64,000 nt of DNA from Vicia villosa (lineage: Eukaryota > Streptophyta > Magnoliopsida > Fabales > Fabaceae): the NCBI RefSeq assembly GCF_029867415.1, contig NC_081184.1, forward strand, positions 79,706,364 through 79,770,363, in the 5' to 3' direction. How positions within the stretch are numbered: position 1 is the stretch's first letter; each line of letters begins with the position of its first letter. The notes below the pieces were generated by a model that was given only the letters and a program-made list of their open reading frames with translations, made no database searches and was not told the DNA's origin. Of the stretch, positions 34,538-44,550 are shown in pieces. A program made the position numbers and the translations under genes.

Positions 34538-36245
34538 CCCCTCCTACAGGTCTCTTTTTAGAAATCACTTCTTTCATGAATTTCTTGTACAAAGGCATAT
34601 TCTCCAGTGCTTCAAAGAAGGGTAAGTTAATCTCTAACTTTTTGAACATTGCAGCAAACTTCTCAAAATCCTTCTCTTTTGAATCCTTCTTGGCTACTCT
34701 AGAGGGGAATGGTAATTTAATCACCGGTTTAGCCTCCTTTTTATTTTTCTCTTCAAGTGGCTTAACCGGTAGTACCACTACTTCAGGTTCTTCCACATTC
34801 TCTCTTATTTCAAGATCTACCTCTATTACCAAGTTGTCATCTATTTCCTTTTTTTCTTCAGACTCTGGTATTTTATGACTTCTTGTTGTGACAACATTGA
34901 TATTCTCTTGGTTTTTTGGATTTTTCACAGTTGAGCTCGGAAGGGTACCTTGTGCCTGTAGAGTGAGATGTTGTGCTATCTGACCCACTTGAACTTCCAG
35001 ATTTTTGATTGAAGCTGTGGTGTTCCTATGGTTGTTTCTCGTCTCTTCTTGAAATAGAGAACATTGTTCGACCAGTCTCTCAATAGCTACTTCCCATTCT
35101 GCCTTCTGAGGCACTTGTTGTTGCTGATCTTTCCAAGAGAAGTTTGGATGATTCTTCCACCCCAGATTATAGGTGTTAGAATAAGGATTGTTCTGCTTCA
35201 AGAACTTGATCTCTTCAATTTGTTGAGGAGTTGCAAAACAATATACAGTTTGGTGAGGACCTTGGCAAATTTCACAGATTACAGGTTGAGCTTGTTGGAC
35301 TTGAGCAACCTGTTGAGTACCTATATTCATCGCCTTCAATCTCTTTTCTATCTCTGCAGCTATTGCATCTTCAACCCGAATTTTTGAGGTTTCCAACTTC
35401 AGATCAATAACTCTTTCCGGCTTATTAGTACACCTGTCATACAACTCCAAATGCTCATTTGCAGCTATCGCTTCAATGATCTTGATAATTCCGGAGGCTG
35501 TTGTGAAATTTGTTGAGCCTCCAGCTGCTGTATCGATTAACTGCTTTGTTTTCATTTTCAGCCCATTGACAAATATTTGCATTTGGTCGGTTTTGTCCAT
35601 GTTGTGAGTGGGACATGCTACTAGGGTCCTCTTGAATCTTTTATAAGCATCTCCTAAGAGTTCACCCTCCTGCTGCTTGAAATTCAAAATATCATACCTC
35701 TTCCTTATAAAGACCGAGGCGGGAAAATACTCATTCAAGAAAGCCTTTTCCATTTCTTCCCATGACGTGATGCTGCCCGCTAGAAGGGAATAAAACCACT
35801 CTTCTGCTTCTTCTGCCAAGGTGAATGGGAACATTCTCAGCTTCTTGGCCTCTTCTGTATGACCTTCGATTTTCAAAGTTGTACTCATGGTCAGAAACCT
35901 CTGTACGTGCTTGTTTGCATCTTCATTAACCTTTCCGGTGAAAGGCTTTCTTTCGAGCTGAGTGATGGTGCTTGGATGCAATTGAAAATTAGGAACATTC
36001 ACCGGTTGGTTGATAATTGTTTGTCTTCCCCCCGGTGTATTTGCAACACCATAGTCTCCAAGAAGTCTCTCAGGTAGAGGTGGATTCTCGCCCATAACTT
36101 CTTCTTCACTTTCAGAATCTGAATGAACTGTCACAACTTCTTCTTCGGATTCCAGTTTATTTTGACGAGCTTGTCTACGCCTTGCGTGCAAGGTTCTTTC
36201 AATTTCTGCGTCAAAAGATAAATCAGCTGAGGACTTTCCTCGCAT
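34538..36245 (-). pseudogene. gag: Athila-like gag, first unit, N-terminal part cut by NOg
   Basis: Starts at ATG 36,245 with the same N-terminus as the copy at 14,311. It holds the acidic N-terminus, the gag domain, the short zinc knuckle CEICQGPHQTVYC, and the linker up to the VGGEP residues, where NOg interrupts the frame after the AGGTT duplication. The last nine codons of the open frame are NOg LTR sequence. Before the insertion the gene continued at 17,881. The reading frame shows no other lesion, so this gag-pro was intact when NOg landed. Confidence 0.92.
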
Positions 36246-36364
36246 ACAAAGATTAGAGCAGATTAGTCGAAATTAGAAAAGAAATAAAAATGCAGAAAAT
36301 AAAATTTTAGTCGCAGAGCAACAAAATTCTAACTGAACTCAACTTAAACTCAATATTATGGCAG

Positions 36365-36382
36365 TCCCCGGCAACGGCGCCA
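36365..36382 (-). other. Athila-type primer binding site, first unit
   Basis: The minus strand reads TGGCGCCGTTGCCGGGGA six bases after the LTR end (36,389), identical to the site at 14,431-14,448. Confidence 0.88.
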
Positions 36383-36388
36383 AAAACT

Positions 36389-37962
36389 TGATCGGAAAAA
36401 TAGCAAGTGTACTATTTTGCCTCTTGTAATAATAGGGAAAATTCCCCGAATGTCGATCTCAGGGACTGCGCAGGAATAATGAGTTCAATTCAAGGTTCAA
36501 TTAAACAAAAACTTCAATGGGGTTTTGTTTGGTAATTATAACTTAACGAAAAATAGAATAAGCAGTAAATGAAATTGACTTTGTAACAAAGATGAGTAAT
36601 ATGCTAGGGATAGTGGATGATTGACAATGTAACAACTCTGAAATTTCTATTGCAACAACTTATTTTAAATAATCAATTACCGGTTCTTAAGGTTGTTTGA
36701 TCCTAAGTCCTTAGTGAAAAAACCTTTGATCCTTCATCCTAAACCCTAAGTCCTTAGAGGTTTACAATGAAATCAAGCAATTAAGTTATCAAGAATATCC
36801 GGTTACTATAAGGTATTCCTAGTCCTAGGTAATATCTATTATAGCATATTCTCATGAAAGCATTATCAATGGTGGTCCGCCTAAATGATAATCATAGATC
36901 AATTCCAATTTGTCCGAAAGGAAAAGCATTAGAAACATCAAGAGAATAAATCAACAATTAAAAACATGATTGTTATTGCAATTGCAAACTCAGAGTCATT
37001 ACAAAGTTAAATCAGAGCCACCCCCCTAGCATTGGGGGGTTTAGCTACTCATAGTATTCAAAGAAAACACAATATAGAATAAAGACATTACAAGAAATTG
37101 GAGGAGATTGAATCTTCAATTGCTTCCGTTCATGAAGATCTTCTTCTCTCCCAAACCCTTGCTTTCTCCAATCTTTTATCGTATTCTTTTCTCTAATCTG
37201 TCCAAAAGTGTCTCTTTTCTTTTCCCAAAGGTTGTTTTTATACTTTCTCTTCTATTCCGGTTGAAACCAAATGCCAAGAATACCCTTCATGATCGTATTT
37301 GAGTGAGGAAGCGTAAAAACACATATTCAGCCCGCGCTCATCAACACGGGCCGTGTTCCTGCACACGGGCGCCCGTGTTGATCCTCTGACTTTGGTTCAA
37401 ACTCGCATTTCCAGCCACATTTCAACACGGGTGCCCGTGTTGATTAACACGGTCCGTGTGAACCCTTAACTTCATAATTTGGCTTTGTGTTCTTCATCAA
37501 AGTTGTAGCCCTTTTCGTTAGCGAAAATTTGCCACCGGAACCGCGTCATTCCGAGTTACGAAGCTCTAGTTATGATCAAAATACTACACGCATATCACGA
37601 TGAGAAACTTGCTGAAAATTTCCATATCTCACACTTGCTAACACAAGTCGTGTCAGCCCCGTGACTTTCATCTCTTTTGCATTTTCTTTGCCACGCTTCA
37701 TCCTACATGGCTAGTTTCATGTGACACAGGCGGTCGTGTCAGACCTCATGTAGCTTGACTTTTCACTTCCTTCAAAACTCCCCTTTTTGTACTTTTTGGC
37801 ATTGATTTGTCTCGATTTATTCCTTTAAGCCTGCAAACAGTAAAATACACAACCAAAGCATAAAATGTAGAATAAAGAAATAAAACACTCAATAACATAA
37901 CTTAAACATACTTAAACATACTTAAAAACAACGGTAAATATATGTGTGAAAACCACTGATCA
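36389..37962 (-). repeat. Athila-like 5' LTR of the first unit
   Basis: 1,574 bp, TGATCA to TGATCA, the same length as the copy at 14,455-16,028. Its start at 37,962 abuts Ogre-A LTR sequence (ACCACTCAAAAC), which marks the insertion border. Confidence 0.93.
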
Positions 37963-37978
37963 ACCACTCAAAACAACA

Positions 37979-37994
37979 ACCAACTGAGCTGCGC
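37979..37994 (-). other. Truncated tRNA-like A box in Ogre-A LTR
   Basis: The minus strand reads GCGCAGCTCAGTTGGT, identical to the A-box stretch of the SINE-like sequence at 56,915-56,972 in Ogre-B. The B-box half is missing because the Athila-like insertion and deletion removed it. Confidence 0.55.
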
Positions 37995-38945
37995 GTGCAG
38001 CTTGTTTATGATACGCGTTCAACACATTATATTTTTAAACAAATATTTGAATTTTCCAAACCAAAACTGGCGCCAAGAACACACCTTCAACTGATTTTCA
38101 AAATTCTTCAAAACTGTGTTGTTTTGATCAATCAAAGGGTCTACCTCACTCGGTTTTTCACGAGGAACATGATGGTGCCCTCATAATTCATTTATTTTCA
38201 CTCTAAGGGGGTCAATTTTCTGATGAACACGAAGAACCCTAATTCTGAGATTGATCATGAAATCGTGTATGTGCAAGATAAATAGCAATTGATTGAGGGT
38301 TAATGATCCTCATAGGTGCAGAAACAAGATGGTATGCTCACATTTCATTTATGATGCGTGCAAGTATGAGTTTGAAGTTCATGAGCACTTACCTTAAAAA
38401 CGGCACACCTGAGAATCGAATTCTTGCTTGGAGGTGTTACAGAAGTTGTTTGATGATCTGGATAGCTTCAATGGACCTTATGGAAGGTGTCTGGATGCTT
38501 GGAACCATCTGAATTCATCTAGGCATGGCCATGGTACCCGATCTGCATAAGCTTCAAGAGTGAATTGAATTTGATGATTCTGAGGTTATTAGCTATATGT
38601 GATGGATTGGATAGTTCATATGTGATATATGGATGATGTTAGAAGTGATAGTTTGGACAGAATTGAGCCTGAATGAAAATTGGCATGATAAGTCTCATGT
38701 TATGCATATTTGGAAAGTGAGGTAGTGATTTTGAGTTTTAGGTGTTTTTGGGGTGTATGGATGGATCAAACACACCATATATGATGTTTAGAAGTTGTGA
38801 GAAGCATCATTTTGCTCAGAACTTGCAAGGGATGGAACTTGCACTTTCTCCTCTTTGAAACTCATGAAACTTGCAATTCAAGAAAGAAGAGAGAAAACCT
38901 ATAATTGTGAGGTTTTGGTGTGAATTGAAAAGTGGAAATGACCTC

Positions 38946-38953
38946 TATTTATA
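38946..38953 (-). promoter_or_regulatory. TATA box of the Ogre-A LTR
   Basis: The minus strand reads CCTATAAATAGAGG, a full match to the plant TATA consensus, at the position equivalent to 55,956-55,963 in the Ogre-B LTR. Confidence 0.7.
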
Positions 38954-39945
38954 GGCCATAAGTTCTGAATGCAGAGCTTTGCAACTTGCTTCTTCTTTGG
39001 TGATTTGACATTTGGAGATAAAGTGGAATCTTTACATTTAATGCAAATGGTTAAAGTAACTAAACCATGGTTATTTTGGCCAAGTTTCTTATCCTCTTCC
39101 ATTCTGATCTCAAATCAGAAAATATCTACCAATTATTGCATCTATGCATCATTACTTGGATCATTTAGTAGAATAGTGCATAACTTTGGTAAAAATGGCT
39201 TATAATTTCATGCATAAGGACCTCTAATGACAAAATTCAAAACCATAGCTATGCTCCATGTTTTTTCATGCTCTTTGACATTTTGGAAAGCTCATATTAC
39301 ACACTTCAAAACCCTAGTTGAAAGTTTCTTCAAGACCTTTAAGGAAGTGGGTGAAAAAGATCCATGAACTTTTAAGAAAATGAGATTTTAAGTGAAATTT
39401 TCATAAAGTTCCAACTTTGAAGCTCCATATCTCTTAAATGGTTGTTCTTATGGAAAAAAATTATATGTGTAAAAGTTGTTTATTGGATCAAAATCTACAA
39501 CTTTCATGTTGGAAGTTTTTTTCAGTTTGTAGGTGAAATTTTGAGAAATTCCCTTCCAAAGTTTGGAAAAAACCATGAAAAACAACTTAGAAATTTTTCT
39601 AAGTATGAAAAGTCAAACTTTTGACTTTTTGATTCTTGATTGATTTTCTTGATTTTTATTGATCAAATGACTTCATATATCATATATTGATGATTCAAAA
39701 CTTCAAAAGTCATGGTTGACCAAAATTCTCCAAAAGTCAATGGTGATCTTGTACAGTTGACTTTTTCAGACGAATCGCGTTTCTGGAGATTTCAAATGAA
39801 ACAGGCTATCCTCACCAAATGAATGGTATGAATGGATCACATTGAAGCATTAGAGGATATTGAGCCATGGTTTGAGTTGTGGCACCATGTCCTGATTAAA
39901 AAGTCAGTGGTTCAGTGAATTAGGTCAAAAACCCTAATTGTCGAC

Positions 39946-41114
39946 TGTTACGAGTAAATTAATGGTAAATTCATGTGTTAATAGAAGTAATTTAGTCTCC
40001 AAACCAATGCAAAATGTGATAAATCCATAGGTTTTTATTAAGAATTGAACTGAACAAGTTGAGTTCGTGCGTAAAGCAAATCGAATCACTTGTGGGTGTT
40101 ATTGTTGCAGGTTTAGAGCTGAATTGAAGCTTGAGAAGAACATGAGGAGGAAAGAGAGCTGGAAGTCTCAAAGGCAGAAGAAAAAGATGGAAATTGCAAA
40201 GGGCGCGCCGCGGAAGTCCTGTGAGGCGCCGCGAAAATATCTCTGTTTTGAAGCGCGTCGCGCCAGTCCGATGCCGCGCCGCGGCCTCGGCGTTAAAAGC
40301 CCCAAACTTCTATTTAAAAGCCCTAGCTTCCAAGAGAAAAACTTTGGGGGGAAGAGCGAAATTAGGAGAGCAAACTGAAGGTGCAGCCACAATCATCAAT
40401 TGAAGACCAATTCTCTATCAAGCGAAGACATTCCTTTGATGAAGATGAATTCTTCCATTAATCTTTGTGTGTTCTTCATGTCTATGGAGAGCTAAACACC
40501 TCTTGTTGAATCTAAGGTAGTAGTTAACCTATGAATATACAATACCATTAATTAATTCCTGTGAACAATTGTTTGAATTCATTATCAATAAGAAATCTTG
40601 TTTTTATTCTTAAATTATCGTTGAATCTTTGATCGAAAGAAAGGATTTAACTTTTGCCCTAGGTTACTATATTGATTCAAAACCAATTTGCAGAGATGGA
40701 ATTGGGATTGAGTTTTCATAATTATCATTCTTAATTACTATTATCGATATTGATATTTGGAGAGATCGAATCTCATACCGGTAAAAGTTATCTAATTTGA
40801 TTTGCAGACATGGAATCTTATTTGAGGATAAGTGAAGATAATGATTCAAAAGATTGTTCAATTGTGAATTAATTGATAATTGTATAGGAATAGGTTGATG
40901 AACCCTAAGGTTCAACATATTTCTCTAATCGTTAACAACAGTTCATTACTCGCTTTTTAATTTATTGTTTACTTTTGATATTATTAGAATCATAAAATAA
41001 ATCAACTCAATTTTCCTAACTCAAAATAAACAACTATAGAACGGCAGTGATATTAACCAATCCCTGTGGATACGATATATTACCGAAAATATTTACCCAC
41101 AAATACTTTCCACA
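39946..41114 (+). mobile_element. Solo LTR with TCGAC target-site duplication
   Basis: A 1,169 bp insertion starting TGTTACGAG and ending TTTCCACA, flanked by TCGAC (39,941-39,945 and 41,115-41,119). It interrupts Ogre-A LTR sequence that is continuous in Ogre-B near 54,966. The TG..CA ends, the 5 bp duplication and the lack of any coding region mark it as a solo LTR left by recombination between two LTRs. The plus orientation is inferred from a TATTTAAAAG box (40,311-40,320) and a CCCTGTGGATACGATA stretch close to the end, as is common at plant LTR ends. The parent family is not identified. Confidence 0.85.
40201..40292. repeat. GC-rich palindromic block in the solo LTR
   Basis: About 90 bp with CGCGCCGCGG twice (about 72 bp apart), GGCGCCGCG and GCGCGTCGCGCC. 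It is far richer in G+C and CpG than the surrounding AT-rich DNA and lies just upstream of the TATA-like box. Confidence 0.8.
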
Positions 41115-41713
41115 TCGACCAGATGAAATTGATGACTGTAGGTCTTGAATTGAGATACAATTTCCGTTGTATGTTGTCACAGGGATTATTTGAAGATGAT
41201 TGAAACCTTTGATTGACTTCCTGGGGATTTTTAGGGTTTCCCAAATGTGATCCCTGATTTCAGTCCCTGATAGTTCAAAACCCTAATCTGATGATTTGAA
41301 ATTTCACTGTTGATCAATCCTTGTGTAGGAGATGTCTTGAGCCAATGGATTAGGTAAAAATGATGTACTTGGGATCTTGAGGTCATGTCCCAAGTCATTA
41401 GGTCAAACTCTGAGCAAAAGTCAGGAGTATGCTATCTTCAGTCAAAACCCTAATCTGGTTGATTCAGAGCCTTTGAGCTTGTTGAAATGAATAATCTCAG
41501 GACCAAATATTGATTGTAGATGAAGATGATTCATTTGAGATGAAGGGAGAACAAAACCCTAATTGACTGTTTCTTGCACTGATGAGTGATCTCTTGATTA
41601 AACCCTGCTGAGCACAAGTAACAAACACAAGCTATGCAATTTGTTAGAGATGCAAATGATGCATATGCAAATGATATGAGGTGGTATCTTAGGTCAAAAA
41701 TTGGGGTATGACA

Positions 41714-41899
41714 CAACCCTCTTACCCAAGATCTCTCCCCCCACTTTTAGGTTATTGCAGCTTTTTTCCTTTTCCTACTTTGGAAATAATAAAAAGTTTG
41801 GTCGGTACAAAAGAAAAATCATTTTTTTGAGCACTCGAGCCCAAAGAAGGCATCAGGTGTCTCATCCAAGAAAAAGGACAACGATTTTTCCCCGCGACA
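41714..41899 (+). repeat. Ogre-B 5' LTR, last 186 bp
   Basis: It matches 59,212-59,397 of the 3' LTR with two substitutions and ends CGCGACA. The left border is the insertion point of Ogre-A. Confidence 0.93.
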
Positions 41900-41905
41900 G
41901 AAAAA

Positions 41906-41924
41906 TGGCGACTTCACTGGGGAC
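41906..41924 (+). other. Ogre-B primer binding site
   Basis: TGGCGACTTCACTGGGGAC, six bases after the LTR end; the tRNA-Arg type site of Ogre elements with a few changes. Confidence 0.82.
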
Positions 41925-42710
41925 CATCTTTTTATTGTTTCCAAAGAAAGGGTTATTTCTATTTGTTTTGTTTTTATTTTGTTCTTGTTTGGTTCTTTGG
42001 TTCTGTTACTTGTGTGGTTCTGTTACAAGTGATACATTATGGACAAATCCTAACCCGGATTAAGTACACATAAGAATTAGGTGGAGGGTATAGTCATGTG
42101 CAGGCGCACGTGAGAATCCTTCCGCTCAGTGGAGGTTCCTTGTATGTAATATATGTTTAGCAAGTTTAGTTGCGAACACATTATTGCTTTCATTGAACTG
42201 TAGAAGCTGAGTTGGCTGTAGAACCCCAACCCATCCTGGCCTTATTAGGTTGTGGTGCAGAAACTATTCAGGTGAAGACTTGGATTAGTTGTCATGCGGA
42301 GAACCACACTCAGACGAGTTTTTCTTGAGAATATTGATGGCTCATGAGTTTAATTGTGGAAAGCCGGTAATATCCGAAAGAAAGATGTAGACTCTGACGT
42401 ATCAGTAGAACATGTTTTGCAGGTGATTAAGTAGAAATATCCCATGTTTGGTTCTCTGACCTCATGCTCGTGACGCTGGACCTTTGAACCTGTGAGTACC
42501 ATGTTTGTGTTACCATGTTTGTGTTGCCATGTTTACAGTACCATGTTTGCGTTACCATGTTCGCTTTACCATGTTTGAATATGTGGCATCCACGCATCCA
42601 TGCATTCATACATCCATAAAAAAATAAAAAAAAAAATTTTTTTTCCATAAAAACATGATTTTTTCCAAACAATTAGAGAATTTTCTTTGCAAACATTATA
42701 GGATTAGGTT
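41925..42710 (+). other. Ogre-B 5' untranslated region
   Basis: About 790 bp up to ORF1. 42,490-42,600 holds a run of imperfect 13-15 bp units with ACCATGTTTG, the counterpart of the repeats at 9,395-9,560. These repeats introduce several out-of-frame ATGs upstream of ORF1 on the complementary reading only. I see no conserved upstream ORF. Confidence 0.65.
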
Positions 42711-44240
42711 ATGGAGTGGGTAAAAAGGCATACCAAGAGGTACAGTTTCAAAGAGCCTAATGTAGAAAGACTGAAAGAGTTAGCGTCTTTTGTACAAGAT
42801 CCTTCTGATTTTAGGAAAAGCCATGGAAAACTTTTGCGTATCTTGAACACTCATGTTGATGAAGGACTTCTCAAAACTCTGGTTCAGTTTTATGATCCCG
42901 TCTACCGGTGTTTTACCTTTCCAGACTATCAGTTGGTGCCAACCTTGGAAGAGTATGCCAATCTTTTGGGTATTCCTGTGTCTGACAAAATACCTTTCAA
43001 TGGTTTGGAAGCCACTCCTAAGTCACCAGTCATTGCAACAGGTACCCACTTGAAGAAATCTGAAATAGAGAGTAATTGGACTACCAAAGGAAACCTTCCA
43101 GGTATGCCTTCACAGTTTCTAATAAAGAAATCCGTTGATTTCATCGAAACTGGTAGCATGATAGCTTTTGAAGCTGTATTAGCCTTGCTCATCTATGGTT
43201 TGGTTCTGTTTCCCAATATCGACGACTTTGTTGATATCAATGCCATAAAGATCTTTTTGAATGGAAATCCCGTTCCGACTCTGCTTGGTGACATGTATTT
43301 CTCTGTCCATCATAGGAATCACCAAGGTGGTGGAATTATTGTATGTTGTGCACCTCTGTTGTTTAAATGGATTGTTTCACACTTACCTAAATCTCCCATT
43401 TTCACGGAAAACCGAGAAGGTTTACGTTGGTCTCAAAGACTTATGTCTCTTACTAACAATGATATTCAGTGGTATACCTTGGCTCGCTGCGGTACAGAAA
43501 CCATTGAAAGTTGTGGAGAATTCGCCAACGTACCCCTCATTGGTACACAAGGAGGAATTAACTACAATCCGGTCCTAGCCCGACGACAACTCGGGTATGC
43601 AAATTCAACTAAACCCATTGGCCCTACAGTGGAAAGCTACTTCTATCAGGAAGGAAATGATCCTCAAGGGTTGAAAACAAAAATGGTGAAAGCCTGGTAC
43701 GACATCCGATGGAAAGAAAAAGGTGAGATAAGGAACTGTATCGCTACGAACGCCTACATCTGTTGGGTAAAGAAAAGAGCAAAGGAGTTTCAAATGCCTT
43801 ATGATTATGAAAAACCCATGTTCCCTGTGGTATCTCAACGACCCAACATTCCCGCGATGGAGGAATACCAAGACACTTTGACCAAGATGAGGATAGAAAA
43901 AGACGCTTGGGAAGAAAAGTTTCGAAGAACTGATGTGGAAAATAGAAAGTTGAAGACAAGAGTGAAAGAACATGAAGAAACTCTCTATTATCAGGATGGA
44001 TGGCTCATGAGTAAAGATGAGAAGATTCGTCGGAAAGATGCTGCAATCAGGAGGTACATCAAAGAAAGCAAGAAGAATCTTGAAGCCTCGACAAGCAACG
44101 CTCTGATACCTGACAATTGGAAGAATGTAGTTGACAAGCTGAGAGCTGAAAAGGCCGAGTTGAAAGCTTACTATGGGAAAGAAATCATGAAGCTCAAGCT
44201 GCACAATGCATTTGGTTCTTCGTCTGATGAGGATGTTTAG
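42711..44240 (+). CDS. Ogre-B ORF1 protein of unknown function (full length)
   Basis: 509 codons, start MEWVKRHTKRY, same start as the Ogre-A copy. Residues 1-370 are predicted globular, with conserved stretches such as YDPVYRCFTFPDYQLVPTLE, GGIIVCCAPLLFKW and LARRQLGYANSTKP. Residues about 385-495 are a charged coiled coil, followed by a short acidic end (SSSDEDV). The ORF lies between the primer site and gag, the diagnostic place in Ogre. The protein has no catalytic motif that I recognise. The coiled coil suggests that it forms oligomers or binds another protein such as Gag; this is inference. No stop or frameshift is present. Confidence 0.9.
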   Translation: MEWVKRHTKRYSFKEPNVERLKELASFVQDPSDFRKSHGKLLRILNTHVDEGLLKTLVQFYDPVYRCFTFPDYQLVPTLEEYANLLGIPVSDKIPFNGLEATPKSPVIATGTHLKKSEIESNWTTKGNLPGMPSQFLIKKSVDFIETGSMIAFEAVLALLIYGLVLFPNIDDFVDINAIKIFLNGNPVPTLLGDMYFSVHHRNHQGGGIIVCCAPLLFKWIVSHLPKSPIFTENREGLRWSQRLMSLTNNDIQWYTLARCGTETIESCGEFANVPLIGTQGGINYNPVLARRQLGYANSTKPIGPTVESYFYQEGNDPQGLKTKMVKAWYDIRWKEKGEIRNCIATNAYICWVKKRAKEFQMPYDYEKPMFPVVSQRPNIPAMEEYQDTLTKMRIEKDAWEEKFRRTDVENRKLKTRVKEHEETLYYQDGWLMSKDEKIRRKDAAIRRYIKESKKNLEASTSNALIPDNWKNVVDKLRAEKAELKAYYGKEIMKLKLHNAFGSSSDEDV

Positions 44241-44550
44241 GATTTGTTTAGATTTTCATGTATCATTTGATTCTGTAAGGAGCTACGCTCCAATGTTGTA
44301 ACATTTCCCATTATTTCGATAAAAGAATTATTTGTGTTCAAATGTTTGCAAGGAAATAATCTTTAAAATGTTTGGAAAAATCATAAAATTTCTCTTTGCA
44401 TACATCATTCTGCATATCGATTCTGTTGTATAGAGTCTCATCTTTTGGATCTTTCTCCAATAGATCGTCAAGCTGTCGCGTCTCAAAGTTTCTCGACCGC
44501 GCTCGCAATCAGATCACAGATACAATACTCGTTCAAGTAGAAGAAGAGTA
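44241..44550 (+). other. Ogre-B spacer between ORF1 and gag
   Basis: 310 bp without a conserved ORF. It is A/T-rich near 44,330-44,400 and then pyrimidine-rich up to the gag ATG. Confidence 0.6.

Larger units (their letters stand above)
12204..37962 (-). mobile_element. Athila-like non-autonomous elements in tandem (LTR, gag-pro, LTR, truncated gag-pro)
   Basis: In minus-strand order: LTR 37,962-36,389, primer binding site, gag interrupted by the 16.65 kb NOg element, gag-pro end, 3' UTR, polypurine tract, LTR 16,028-14,455, then directly another primer binding site and a second gag copy that breaks off at 12,204. One LTR thus serves as both the 3' LTR of unit 1 and the 5' LTR of unit 2. The tRNA-Asp type primer site and gag sequence point to the Athila lineage. 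No RT or integrase is present in either unit. The array sits in the LTR of Ogre-A. The expected target-site repeat at its left end is lost with the truncation. Confidence 0.88.
1..41713 (-). mobile_element. Ogre-A: Ogre-type Ty3/gypsy retrotransposon, inverted, with nested insertions, open at left edge
   Basis: Read on the minus strand, the element starts at 41,713 with the LTR terminus TGTCATACCCCAA. Its LTR is interrupted by younger insertions and ends at 10,103. A primer binding site, ORF1, gag, protease, a small intron, RT, two RNase H domains and most of integrase follow before the window edge. The extra ORF before gag, the intron and the LTR length are hallmarks of Ogre elements. The five bases after its start, CAACC (41,714-41,718), belong to the LTR of Ogre-B, so Ogre-A sits inside the 5' LTR of Ogre-B. 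The remaining integrase, 3' UTR and 3' LTR must lie left of the window. It carries at least two nonsense changes in gag, a premature stop in ORF1 and two frameshifts in pol relative to Ogre-B. Confidence 0.93.
37963..41713 (-). repeat. Ogre-A 5' LTR, promoter-proximal segment (U3 side)
   Basis: This is the reverse complement of Ogre-B LTR 54,385 to about 56,945, starting TGTCATACCCCAA at 41,713. It is interrupted by a solo LTR at 39,946-41,114. The segment ends within the tRNA-like stretch where the Athila-like element inserted. Confidence 0.9.

Noticed and set aside
41700..41720. Foldback or palindromic element formed by the two Ogre copies as one transposon
   Set aside because: The junction is explained by one Ogre inserting into the other's LTR: one side has an exact LTR start, the other an internal LTR position with a candidate 5 bp target site.
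43605..44204. 199-codon antisense ORF opposite Ogre-B ORF1 (partly open also in Ogre-A, 8,045-8,413)
   Set aside because: It lies fully opposite a real coding region, is shortened in the other copy and has no recognisable domain.
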